Origin: Gnetum montanum
Taxonomy: Eukaryota > Streptophyta > Gnetopsida > Gnetales > Gnetaceae
Direction of reading: 5' to 3'
Assembly (NCBI GenBank): GCA_015680685.1
Contig: MNCI01033587.1
Location: 148,164 to 212,163, forward strand
Length of the DNA: 64,000 nucleotides
Below the pieces are notes generated by a model. That model did not search any database. It was given only the letters and a program-made list of their open reading frames with translations, and had not been told where the DNA came from. A program made the translations under genes and the position numbers. Within the stretch, counting starts at the first letter, position 1, and each line of letters begins with the position of its first letter. Of the stretch, positions 10,761 to 21,105 are shown in pieces.

Positions 10761-13379
10761 CTATGAGACATTACCCCCATGACACACTACCGTCCATGGT
10801 GGGGGTGTCTCTCTGATGCTGTCTTGGCCACAAACGTTGCGAGCCACCCAATCCTTTGTCATTACAAAGAAAGACTCCCCAATTATTTCTAGGGGATCTT
10901 GGGCTCAGGTGGTCTGGATGATCTAGCAAATCCATGGTCTAGAAATTTGGTTGCAATTTCACATGACCTAGAATCCATTCTCCTGAACCACCAGGAACTC
11001 CATGAAGCGCAAGTTATATAAAAGGCATAATGTATATTGGAATGGGACTCCGTTTTCTTAAGGAGCCCCAAGATTTTGATCTACAAGCCTTTACATAGAA
11101 ACTTAGCCCAGTTGTAGTGAGACCCCTCCTTCATGACTTCAAAAATTATCCAAGCTTGCTCGATCCCCATGACCTTCCCCTAGGAAAGTAGTTGGGGGAA
11201 AGCGCGAGCACAGGAGACATGGTAAAACCCCTTGGCAGGTCCTTCTTTGAGCTTCTCCATGGGGACCCCTTCTACTCTTTGGCAAGCCCCAACCACTCCT
11301 GGATGTCCTTCTTCTAAAGGGTCAGCTTCATCTTGGTCTTTGACCCTATAAGGATGCCATCGGCAAGGACACCAAAGAGGTCTGCAAATAGCTAGTCATT
11401 GATTTCAATGATCACCCGCACACCCTGTATGCATGTACGTAAGAGATCCACCTTCTCAGAAAAGGAGTCAACCAGGGAGAGCATTTTAGTGGTAGGAATG
11501 TTTGGATTCATGACTAGGAACAGATCCATAAACCTAGCCTTTTGGATGTTCTGGATCAAGGAGTCTAAGGCCCCACAATTTATCCAGCATTGGCTCATAT
11601 ACACTTCTCCATACTGGATGTAGATATTCCTCCCTTGTGTCTCGACGGTCATCACCATCACCTCCTGGGACTTTTTTACCCCTATAACAGTTTTACAAGA
11701 AACGTTTAGGATAAAAAAACACAAAAACATCCAAAGACTGCAAAGATGCTTAATCATGTAGCACTTACAATTTAGCCTACCAAGTTTGTAAGGTATCAGG
11801 AATGATGAAAGACTAACTAAAACGTGCTCAATGGTGATCAATTTGAAGAGTTCTATCCATCCCTCATCCAACCAACTAGACACCTTTCATTGGTTGTAGT
11901 AAATGGGGTATAGGAATGAGTAGGTGTGGTATTCACCCCTGCACTGACCAATCACACCCGCATATAGGTTCTCAATAGAAGAGAATTCCTACAGGGCTAT
12001 CCATGTTGTAGTTAGCAAACCCAGTCAGTCATGAAGCCCTTCCTTATTGATGTAGAACCTGGTAACAAAAGCATACCGTTAGCATTGGCCAATATAACAA
12101 ATATCACACAACACAGTGGAACAAGGTGGTAAAAACTCACCTTCCAGCACAATAGAAGGTTCCTAGTGGGTTCTAAAAGCATGTTACCATATGAAACGTG
12201 ATGAATAGTGTGTTGTAAGAATGGTAGTAGTTGTACTCTAGCATGTCCCAAATCTAGGCTAAATGCCTCAACCCTATGGAATGTTGACTGGATCCTTCTC
12301 CCTATCGGCTAAAGATTGCTCCACCCGTCAGAAACTGTAGGGTGCCCAAACTTGCCCCGGGAAATATGGCTTCTATGATGACAGCCACCTTTGCCTACTC
12401 TAGGTATGACCAAATGATCACACTAAAGTGTTGGAGGAGGTATTGCAGGAACTCCTATGCTCCTGTTGTGAACCATACCCCCAATCATCCATACGTATAT
12501 GGGGAGGAGGAAAGTTGGCCACAGGTTTGCCCGTGTAACACAAAACCCCTGAAATTTCCAAAATGATCAGAATTGACCTTAGCCCCATTCTACGTGATAC
12601 AACCAACAAGTATTAGCATCATGACCAAGTGCAGTGTGCATGTAGCATAATAGCATTTGACACCTTAGCATAACCCTCTTCCCGCACATAGCATAGCAAG
12701 AACATGAAAGTGATAGCATAGCAGAAATAACCTAGCGTAGCAATAGAGCAATTAACCTTAATAGGGTGATTAATAATACACCCTGATAGAACATGTGTTT
12801 CACTATCACATCATGCATGGCCCAGCCCTCCTGAGGGTCCTATGCTACACCACTCGAAAGCCAAGTAACTTAAACTATCTAAGCCCCCGTGGTTATGACA
12901 ATTGCAGTAGTGGTGGTTTAAGCGACCTTGCATGCAATGATGGTATAGCATTTTACGCATCTTCCATGGCTGAATCAGAAATAGCAGCAATGCAAAGGCC
13001 AAAATAACATGATGATAGAAAACATAGCTGACTAAGGCTAGCATATGCAATGCAAACAAAAATTAATAGCAGAATTGTGAAAAAGCAGAGGAAGCATGGT
13101 GGCCTATTGGGTCAATTGCGTGTCCTCCTGCACCACGACGCATGCTTATGTCATGCGTCCTAGGTTTTTCTTCACCTCCTTGACCTTTACGAGTGCCATA
13201 TGAGTACATTTATTTATAGGAGCCATCGTCCTACTTGCAAACCTTCCTTCTTCACTATGCAAAGAACCTCCTTGCTCATTGGTTAGCATAATCGCTTTGC
13301 ACTTCAAAATCGATCTATGCTCCAAATGTGGGATCTACGATTTTATGGTGAGAATGAAGAGCTTACCAGGGTTTAATCC

Positions 13380-13389
13380 CTATTTGTAG
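13380..13389 (-). promoter_or_regulatory. TATA-like box of the antisense gene (TE-B)
   Basis: Minus strand CTACAAATAG, about 154 bases before the ATG at 13226. The TE-I counterpart (CATAAATAG, 57837-57845) is a better TATA at nearly the same distance, so this one seems decayed. Confidence 0.5.
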
Positions 13390-13559
13390 CCATAATGATG
13401 AAAATGGGAAAGCTTGCTGCTCTCTCTTTTCATTTAATGCAGGGTTGACCGTACAGCGTAGCATGCTCGCCATGACATCATTGCACTATTGGCATTAAAA
13501 TCTTGACATGCTTCAAGCCAACTGATTGCTTTTCCCAAAACCAAAAAAATATATTTATT

Positions 13560-13900
13560 TTTATTACAGGTTCAAAAATACCTTAAAATAGCAATCCCAA
13601 CAATCGTAGTGTTACTGGTCCAAAAACACCTTAAACTAGTAATCCTAGTGTAGTTGCACCTTTAACGGTCCGAAAAGACCTTAAACTAGCAATTTTGATA
13701 TGTTATACATTCGTAGTCTGCAACGATGTTAAACTAGCTATTTTGCATTTTTGCATCAATAGTTTCACATCTTCTAATGGTTTCATGTTTCCATGTCAGT
13801 AGTTTGCATTTTTTAACAAGCTTCACATTCTTCTGCCTTGGCGGTCCACCATGACCTCAAACTGACAAACTTTTAATCTTTATATCATCATACTTCACTA
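13560..13900 (+). repeat. Pre-RT repeat array of TE-B
   Basis: Loosely spaced copies of CCTTAAA(C/A)TAGCAAT with GGTCC(A/G)AAA before them. The same array occurs before RT in TE-I (58020-58540) and, decayed, in TE-F (42080-42230). With the array at 8320 it brackets the antisense gene. Confidence 0.75.
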
Positions 13901-13999
13901 GTTGCATCTCATCATTACTTTGCAAATTTTCATTACACACGATTACTGCCAACAGGTGCCTCTTAACCAAGCTTCATCTCATTTTGGTAGGTGGAGTGG

Positions 14000-14002
14000 C
14001 AG
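14000..14002 (+). other. Candidate sense 3' splice site before RT
   Basis: GTGGCAG|GTTGAGC. The RT reading frame can be followed from just after it, and TE-I has TTGGTAG|GTCAAGC in the same place (58653-58655). A sense intron from protease to here would join PR to RT as in Ogre elements. I could not fix the donor. Confidence 0.35.
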
Positions 14003-15225
14003 GTTGAGCAAAAATGGAAATCCACCACGATCTCTCCATGCCTTTAGCTCTAGCAAGTCCTCATGGCAAGCTTGTAAGACAATTAAACCCAGATCTAATC
14101 GATTGGGAATCAACCACAGCTAGCACTATATCAGCCTTAGAAGCATTCCTAGACTAGCCCGAGCATCCAGTCCAAACCCTAGACTTAGAGGCTAGGGATG
14201 TAACTGAGAACCCTCTCATTGAGATGCCTGTGACCATGTCCAAGGGAGAGGTAAAAATGTTAAAACTTAGCTCCCTCCTAGATGTGCAAACACATGAAAA
14301 TGTAGGCAAGATTTTCAATACAACATCAATGTCTTCGCATGATCATATGGCGACATGCCAGGTTTAGATTTGTGGCTGATACAGCACAACATCGTCCTAG
14401 ACCCGCGCATGAAGGCAGTCAAATAGAAAGCTCATAGGGTTAAACCTGAAATTACACTAGTCATGAGGGATGAAATCACCAAGCTATACCAAGCTAGTTT
14501 CATCTGTGCAGTTCATTACTTGGAATGGGTGTTCAACATCATTGTGGTCTTGAAGAAAATGGGAAGAATACGAATCTGGATAGACTTCCGGGATCTGAAC
14601 AAGGCAATGATCAAGGAATATTTCCCACTTCCAAACATCGATCAACTTATCGACACCATGACTGGTCATTCTTTGCTATTCTTCATGGATAGTTTCTCTG
14701 GATACAACCAAATCCGCATTAACCTAGAGCACTAGCTAGCAAAAACCTTCATGACCCCATGGGATACCTTTTGCTACACCATATGCCTTTTGGGCTCAAG
14801 AATTCCGAAGCAACTTACCAGTAAGGCATGACCTACATCTTCAACGGCTACATCCTAGAAATCTTAAACGATTATGTGGATGATATAGCAACCAAGTCCA
14901 AGGAGGCAACTGATCACCCACGTGATCTAGGGGTAGTTCTTAAGTGTTGTCAAATGCATGACTTTCACCTAAATCCTAGAAGTGTGTCTTCGGGGTGAAA
15001 ACCATACGCATGTTAGGATTCATAGTATCGGAGGCTAGAATACCAGTGGACCTTGACAAAGTTAAGGCTATCATCAACCTGGTACCTCCCACAAACCTTA
15101 AGGAGTTGCATGGTTTGAAAGGCAGGGTGCAATTCATTCAAAGGTTTAGAGCGAGGTTAACTAACAAGTTACACCCCATGCAACATCTTCTGAAGAAGGG
15201 GGTTAACTTCGAGTGGACAACCTAG
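14003..15225 (+). pseudogene. pol: TE-B reverse transcriptase, broken
   Basis: The pre-RT region (HPVQTLDLEARDVTENPL, about 14165-14220) is followed by RT proper from about 14420. Visible are RDEITKLYQASFI, FPLPNIDQLIDTM, FMDSFSGYNQIRIN, the catalytic YVDD (about 14875-14886, intact) and the thumb with LHPMQHLLKKGVNFEWTT. Damage: TAG at 14424-14426 and 14733-14735 in place of Gln codons, a one-base loss in the MMPFGL segment near 14780, a second frameshift near 14985 and more TAG codons. It would copy element RNA to DNA. Confidence 0.9.
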
Positions 15226-15789
15226 TGTCAACAGGCCTTCAACGACCTGAAGAAGGATCTTTTGCACCTTCAAATTGTGCATCCTCCATAGAGGGATAAG
15301 CCTTTCTTCATCTACCTTGCCACCTCTAACACATTTATCGCAGCACTGTTATGTCAAAAATGGGATGATAGATTTGACATACTAGTGTATTACTTGAGTC
15401 ATGCACTAATAGCACATGAGGTGAAATACAACGAAGTGGAAAGGAATTGCCTTACTTTAGTGTTTCTGTTAAAAAAGTGGAGGCACTACCTATTCTGTAG
15501 TACAACTAACATTATTTGCAAAAGAAACATACTCCAGGCTATCACTAACAACCTATAAAAAAGTAGCCAGATAGCCTGGTGGAAAGCAATAACTGCGGAG
15601 TTTGACTTACACTATGTGAGTCAATCGCCGACGAAGGGTCAAGCCATAGCAACCCAACTCACAGCCTTGCCCATCAATGATCAGGTAACCATAGATTCTA
15701 AACTCCCAGATGAGCATGTTGGCATTGTCAACATCATACCATCACATCTCGATGCTACTTTACACTTCTATGGTGCCTCAATCGCTTGA
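15226..15789 (+). pseudogene. pol: TE-B RNase H (gypsy type), nearly open
   Basis: Continues from RT: FNDLKKDLLH, FFIYLATSNTFIAALLCQKW, YYLSHALIAHEVKYNEVERN, LTLVFLLKKWRHYLF. This is the usual gypsy gRNH, which degrades RNA in the RNA-DNA hybrid. Interrupted by TAG at a few positions (for example after HPP near 15288 and at 15557). Confidence 0.85.
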
Positions 15790-16160
15790 GGAGGTAGTGC
15801 AGCCGCTGTGATCACGTTCCCCTATAGGAAAATGCACCCATTTGCATATCATTTTGTGTTCCCCTACACCAACAACATGGCAGAGTATGAGGGGTTACTT
15901 AGAGGCCTCTTAGCTACCCAAGCACTATGCATACAACACTTGGCAATCCGCACAGATTCACAACTAGTTGTGAATCAAATCACCGAGGTCTATGCCTATA
16001 GAGCTACACATCTGCAATCCTACCATGATCTAGCAAAAAGCCTTCTTAAGAAATTCACAACCACAAATGTGCAACATGTGGCACGCAATGAGAACACCAT
16101 GGCAAACACCTTAGCAACCCTAGCACTAAACATTCCACCACACTCATTCGCAAGTTTACC
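15790..16160 (+). pseudogene. pol: TE-B second RNase H (archaeal type)
   Basis: The aRNH shows GGSAAAVITFP, YTNNMAEYEGLLRGL, IRTDSQLVVNQI, and HVARNENTMANTLATLAL at the end. Glu, second Asp and the flanking pattern of RNase H are visible; the first Asp of the usual FDGAS box is Tyr (FYGAS), and the final box reads ANTLATLA instead of ADALA. Two RNase H domains in a row mark the Tat lineage. The frame is open from 15808 to 16512 and shared with the integrase N terminus. Confidence 0.85.
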
Positions 16161-17735
16161 AACTTTGATTATCGATTGCACCGAGCCTATTACTCAAGTG
16201 GGACACGTGGCCTCTATCAGCACTATAGATACCCAGGAGTGGTATGCCAACATTAAAGCCTACCCACAACATAGCAAACCCCTAAGAGGACTGACACCTA
16301 CCAAGAGAGATGCAATCCGTAAGTGTGTCCGGAAATATACGCTCATGGGAAATGAAATCTTGTGTAGGTGTCCCTACGACGGGATATTGCTGGCATGCAT
16401 GGGTGGGGAGCAGGAGCAAAAGGTAGTTAATGAAGTGCATGAAGGACTATGTGGTGGACACATAGCACCTAGGGCTATGACTACGAAAATTAGATTCCTA
16501 GGGTACTATTGACCCCACATGGAGCTTGACTGCTTGTCAAAAGTCAAGACATGCGACACATGCCAGAGATACACAAATCCCATACATGTCTCGCCTATAT
16601 ACCTTCACCAAACACAAATCACATGGCCTTTCCAACGATGGGGAGTAGACCTCATAGGGCCTATCACACCTAAGTCCTCAGCAGGGCATAGTTTCATTAT
16701 CACTGCCACTGAGTATTTTACTAAGTGGGTGGAAGCTATCCCCCTGAGGAAGACGATGTCTCAGAAAATCTACCACTTCATCCTGGACAACATCATAATG
16801 AGATTCAGGCTTGCAATGACTATTGTGACTGATAATGGGCCATAGTTGAGTAGTACATAAACCCGAACCTTCTACAGCAATCTAGGCATCAAGCAATCAT
16901 TCTCCTCCCTGTACTACCCAGAGGAAAACAGATAGGTGGAGGCTACAAATAAGTCCATCATCAACTTGCTAAGGCAGATTATTAGCAATAGCACGAGACG
17001 GTGGCACGAGCAAATCCTCTACATTATATGGGCCTACTGGACGACGTGCAGAACCATGATAAGTAAGATCCCTTATAGCCTTGTTTATGGATCTGAAGCT
17101 GTGTTGCCTCTTGAGTTGTAGGTACCATCACTTCGGATGATCCTATCTGATGTTGTAAGCGAAGCCTAGAATAATGAGTTGCAGATCATCGACCTCAAAC
17201 TCAATAGAGGAGGAGTGCATGTAGACACTGAGTCACATAGAGCACTGCCAGAGAAAGCAGCAACAAAAGCACCGTGCAGACCTGCATCGAAGGCCATTGT
17301 AGAAGGGAGACCTCATCCTCAAGGCCATCCATGAACATGTGAGAAAATTATCAGCCAACTAGGAAGGCCCTTATGTAGTCACTAAAGCCTTTGGGAATGG
17401 AGCCTTCAAACTGGCAGACATGGNTAATGAGTTGCAGATCATCGACCTCAAACTCAATAGAGGAGGAGTGCATGTAGACACTGAGTCACATAGAGCACTG
17501 CCAGAGAAAGCAGCAACAAAAGCACCGTGCAGACCTGCATCGAAGGCCATTGTAGAAGGGAGACCTCATCCTCAAGGCCATCCATGAACATGTGAGAAAA
17601 TTATCAGCCAACTAGGAAGGCCCTTATGTAGTCACTAAAGCCTTTGGGAATGGAGCCTTCAAACTGGCAGACATGGATGACAATGAGTTTGCCAACCCGA
17701 TGAATCACTTGCACCTCAAGCCGTACTATATCTGA
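16161..17735 (+). pseudogene. pol: TE-B integrase, broken
   Basis: N-terminal zinc-binding region about 16380-16600 (HEGLCGGHIAPRAM, then CDTCQRY), core about 16620-16960 (WGVDLIGPI, IVTDNGP), and the C-terminal domain with the GAFKLADMDDNEF end near 17660-17735. In-frame stops include TGA at 16510-16512 and TAG after TDNGP at 16843. The C-terminal region is interrupted by the 252-bp duplication around the N at 17424, probably an assembly error. Integrase would insert the DNA copy. Confidence 0.9.
17172..17676 (+). repeat. 252-bp exact tandem repeat around a single N
   Basis: 17172-17423 and 17425-17676 look identical base for base, split by one N at 17424. No other integrase here has the duplication. 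An identical repeat next to an N inside an old, mutated element points to two overlapping contigs joined without merging. Confidence 0.9.
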
Positions 17736-17739
17736 AGCA

Positions 17740-17997
17740 TGGAAATAGCAACGAGCAACATCTTCTATGATGTTAAACTAGCAACAACAAGAAGCAGTGT
17801 CTGCTATGAGGTTAAACTGGCAACGACCATCTACTACGATGTAAAACTGGCACAGCTAGTCCACTATGACTATAAACTGGCATGGCATGTCCGCTATGAT
17901 GTTAAACTGGCATGTGCAGTCTACTGTAACCTTAAGCCAGCACAGTAGTCCACTAGGACCCAAACCAGCACACGGTCTTCCAAGATCTTAAACTGGG
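17740..17997 (+). repeat. Post-integrase repeat array of TE-B
   Basis: About six to eight units of 30-40 bp with consensus close to CTATGATGTTAAACTGGCA. It starts right after the integrase stop. TE-A has the same array at 22800-23220. Confidence 0.85.
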
Positions 17998-19071
17998 TTC
18001 GCGGCACGTCCCCAACGTGCATCCATACCAAACACCACATCAAGCGAATGCGTACAGTGCCGACACAAGGCTGGGACATCACAGATCCAGAACACAGTTC
18101 ATAACACAATGGGAATGTGATCTAGAATGTATGCGATGCCACCACCCATGGCATTGCACTAACCCTCCAAAGATGCCGTATGGCATTACATTGGCCCTCC
18201 AAACCTACCATCACCACGACCCATTGCCCTGATGGTATTTTTTGAGTCAGCACTTGCTGCTATTGTCCAACACTATTGTGGCCTAGCCACAATATCATTG
18301 CCCTCTAGCCCCTTGCCGATGCCTGGGATCGCATGACGTTTAGCTATGTGGTAGCTGATCCCATAGCTAAACTGAGAATACATGCCTTCGGTAAGGATTC
18401 TAGAGCATTTGCACCCACGAGAACTCCTCGCTCCTTCGAGGCTAGTTTCCCCACGTTGATGTTGCCAAGTTCACTGCTGAGCTTTCTGCTTTGGACATCA
18501 TACACTAGCAACAATGTCCAAGAGCTTCTTCAACGCCTGCGTTTGGCAAGACCTTTTCCCTTGCTAGCTGAGGGTATGTCTTGCAACAGCAGCAAATGCT
18601 ACGGTGTTATGAAGTGAACGCCTTGACTAGCTTGGCTACTTCATAGTGCAAGTTCCATGACATGCATAACACAGCTCGTCACATGGGAAGCATCAGTGCA
18701 GGTTCCATGACATGCGTAACACAGCTTTCCACGTGGAAGCATCTGTAGGCAAGTCAAAACCCTACATGGAGGTAACACAACCCATCCTAGGAAAGACACC
18801 TATCCTACAAGAAGTTGGAGATCAGCGAAAGTAAATATGAAAATGCAAAAGACTCCCTCATGATCACTCCGACGAGGGATTCAGCTAAACCTCATCTCTA
18901 TCCTTCTCCTGAGCCTCCTTCCTCCCTGCTTTGCCTTTTCCAACAAATGGAACACTCTCAAGAATAGCCAAGTGACATCCTGACGATCACTGAATGACAA
19001 TGTTAGCACTTTACCTTCTATGGTGTTTCCTATTCTTTGTTGACATTTATCGAGCCCATCCTCCAGGTATC
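17998..19071 (+). other. TE-B 3' untranslated region
   Basis: No domain recognised. It is collinear with 23220-24560 in TE-A and, more distantly, 27790-29100 in TE-C. The reading frame at 18333-18617 is not conserved in TE-A, so I do not call it a gene. Confidence 0.6.
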
Positions 19072-19073
19072 GA

Positions 19074-19087
19074 CAAAGAGAGGTCAA
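19074..19087 (+). other. Polypurine tract of TE-B
   Basis: AAAGAGAGGTCAA sits directly before the 3' LTR start. TE-A has AAAGAGGGGCCAC and TE-C AAAGAGGGGCTAA. It would prime plus-strand synthesis. Confidence 0.75.
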
Positions 19088-20637
19088 TGAAACACCCCAA
19101 AATTTGAAGGCATGCTTGCTTCACTGAGCCTTTGCAATTCGCATAGTGTCATGGTAGCTCTTCAAGAGGTGGATGGTCTAATCTTCAAACTGTCCAATTT
19201 AGCAAGTTTTTTGTCCTAGGTGTCAATAGGCTAAATGAACTCCCCAACTTGCCCATCCAACCATGCACTTAGGAACAATGCGTGGAATTTTTGGTAGCAC
19301 TCAGAGCATGCAAAATGCTTCAGCAATTTTTTCAAGTCAAGGAGTTTTGCTACACTAAACTACGCCACGCTATGTAGCATAGCAGACTTTAGAAGATGCT
19401 TGCGAAAGAAATGTGCTATGCTATGCTATACGACATAGCACAGCATAGCAAAAGCTAGATGGTCGATCCACTCACCTGACTTTAAGTCCTTCAGTAATGT
19501 CTCCTTCCATCAGGAAGCAGCAGACCATGTCTGGTGCTACGCTACGCTGAGCTACATGGCGCAGCAAGGTAACTCAAAGGGTAGGATTAGCAAGTTCACA
19601 AGTTTCGTAGTGCAAGAAGTAAAGTTTGTAGGTTGGTGAAGTCTTTTGTCACTAAGGCCAGCTACTACGCTACACAACGTAGCATAGCATAGCAAGGATG
19701 CAACAAACAGTTAGTAAAATGTGTAACAAGATGCTACGCTACCCCGGACATGCTACGCTATGAAGCAGAAAAAAGCATGGCAGGTGGTTGTGTAACATCA
19801 ATGCACTTCACATAATTGCACCATTGGCAGATGTCTCCAGACACTGATAGAGTAATTACGGTGTGGCAGACTTGCACTTATAGAATGACAAGCTTGTAAT
19901 TGCAATGGTCATGTGCAACCATGCAGCATAGATGAGTCAGTGTGGGCCCAAGGCACATGGCATCCAAACCACCCCTCTCATGCATCCTTGGACCTATAAA
20001 TACCCCAACGAGCAATGTTCAAAAAACATTTTTTAGCTTTGGCTTCCAGGTTCCCTTGGCTAGGGCAATTTTGGTCAGCTAGTAGTCTGTTGGCTAACAA
20101 GCATTATAGCCTTGAGCATTGCAAGAAACATTGTAAATAATTAGAATTCTCAGTTGGCATTTTTTTCTGTCCTCTTCTACCACCTTGGTAGCATTTTCTT
20201 ACATGGTTGATGCCTGAGCCTGCGTTCAAGCTTATAGACATTTTTCTCTACACATCTTACCTACCTTTCGGATCTTTGCACCTCCCAGCGTTGTACAACG
20301 AATTGTATCCACCTTTACAGAGCAAAGCCATAGCTTTGAAGTGGTGCACTTTCCTAACTAAATTTTACTTTACTTTTCTATTTACTTTGCATTTTACATT
20401 GTTTCCTCCATTTTTTATGTTTAAAATATCATTTTTATGCTATAAACTTTGCTTCAATTTGCATGTTGCAAAAGGTTATATAGACAGCGACTAAGTCCCT
20501 TTCTAACCAACCAGACCATTTAGGGAGCCCCATATCTGTTCCATCTAGCATGGCCCTCCCATGAGTACGGGGTTAAGACTGTCCACGGTCGATAACCCAT
20601 CGAGGTTTTCCAGCCGTCAACGTTTTTGGTCGTAACA
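19088..20637 (+). repeat. TE-B 3' LTR
   Basis: Starts TGAAACACCCCAAAATTTG and ends GGTCGTAACA; same order of parts as 2370-3976. The hairpin array lies at about 19340-19770 and the TATA box (TATAAATA) at 19995-20002. It differs from the 5' copy by many substitutions and some small gaps. Confidence 0.9.
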
Positions 20638-20642
20638 CCACC
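20638..20642. repeat. Target-site duplication of TE-B, right copy
   Basis: CCACC, matching 2365-2369; the interrupted gRNH frame of TE-A resumes at once. Confidence 0.9.
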
Positions 20643-21105
20643 TCAAACACGTCTATTGCGACAATGTTATGTCAGAAGTGGGATGATGGCTCTAAAATTC
20701 TAGTGTATTACCTGAGTAATGCATTAATAGCATATGAGGCAAGATACAACGAGGTGGAGAAAAAATGCCTTATCCTAGTGTTTGTGTTAAATAAGTGGAG
20801 GCATTATCTGTTTCGCAGTAAAGTTAACATCATTTGCAAGAGCAATGTACTCCGAGCTATCATGAATAACCTATATGAAAGTAGTAGGATAGCCCAGTGA
20901 AAAGCCATAATAGTGGAATTTGAGTTGCATTATGTGAGCCAATCATTGACAAAGGATCAATCTATAGTAACGCAACTTACCACCTCACCTGTTGATGATC
21001 AGGCAATCATAGATCCTGAATTCACTGATGAACATGTTAGCACTATCAACACCGTCCTGTTTCATCTTGAAGCTAATTTTCATTTCGACGATGCCTCGAC
21101 CACAT
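20638..21105 (+). pseudogene. pol: TE-A RNase H (gypsy type), second half
   Basis: Resumes with TSNTSIATMLCQKW, then YYLSNALIAYEARYNEVEKK, VLNKWRHYLF and the linker to aRNH (HYVSQSLTKDQ). Largely open over 20664-21107, with TGA near 20898. Confidence 0.85.

Larger units (their letters stand above)
8755..13226 (-). pseudogene. TE-B antisense multi-exon gene, product unknown
   Basis: A spliced gene reads against gag-pol. Proposed exons: 13226-13108, about 12975-12795 (edges uncertain), 12589-12141, 12058-11769, 11681-10558, 10418-10091, 10018-9884, 9779-8978, 8889-8755. Introns are 72-139 bp with GT..AG (GTGAGT, GTAAGT, GTTAGT donors). Phases agree at 3-4, 4-5, 7-8 and 8-9. The start is ATGGCTCCTA; the end is an acidic Glu/Asp-rich exon closed by TGA. 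Exon 6 is Glu-rich then Lys/Ala/Pro-rich; exon 8 looks helical. TE-I has the same gene with matching splice points and closely similar protein. This copy is dead: a TAA in exon 1 (CAA in TE-I), stops in exons 3-5 and 8, an 80-bp duplication in exon 5 and a weak exon 1 donor. Family unknown; exon 5 faintly recalls plant-transposon-protein domains. Confidence 0.8.
2370..20637 (+). mobile_element. TE-B: large two-LTR Tat-lineage retrotransposon with an antisense gene
   Basis: Boundaries are set by two related LTRs and the CCACC target duplication. Order: 5' LTR, primer-binding site, repeated leader, gag, protease, 70-bp tandem array, an antisense multi-exon gene, a second repeat array, RT, gRNH, aRNH, integrase, a third array, long 3' untranslated region, purine tract, 3' LTR. 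At about 18.3 kb it is large for Ty3/gypsy, mostly because of the cassette between protease and RT. The LTRs differ at many positions and the genes carry many stops, so the insertion is old. TE-I at 54490 is its closest relative here. Confidence 0.9.

Noticed and set aside
8755-13226. Antisense gene as a chance set of frames opposite pol
   Set aside because: The interval holds no sense coding to shadow, and splice sites and phases agree in two separate copies.
14003-17735. Pararetrovirus (caulimovirid) origin for the RT blocks
   Set aside because: Two LTRs, a target duplication, aRNH and integrase are present and no movement or coat gene is seen; Ty3/gypsy fits all evidence.
18333-18617. 94-codon frame in the TE-B 3' region
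   Set aside because: The collinear stretch in TE-A (about 23560-23810) does not keep the frame.
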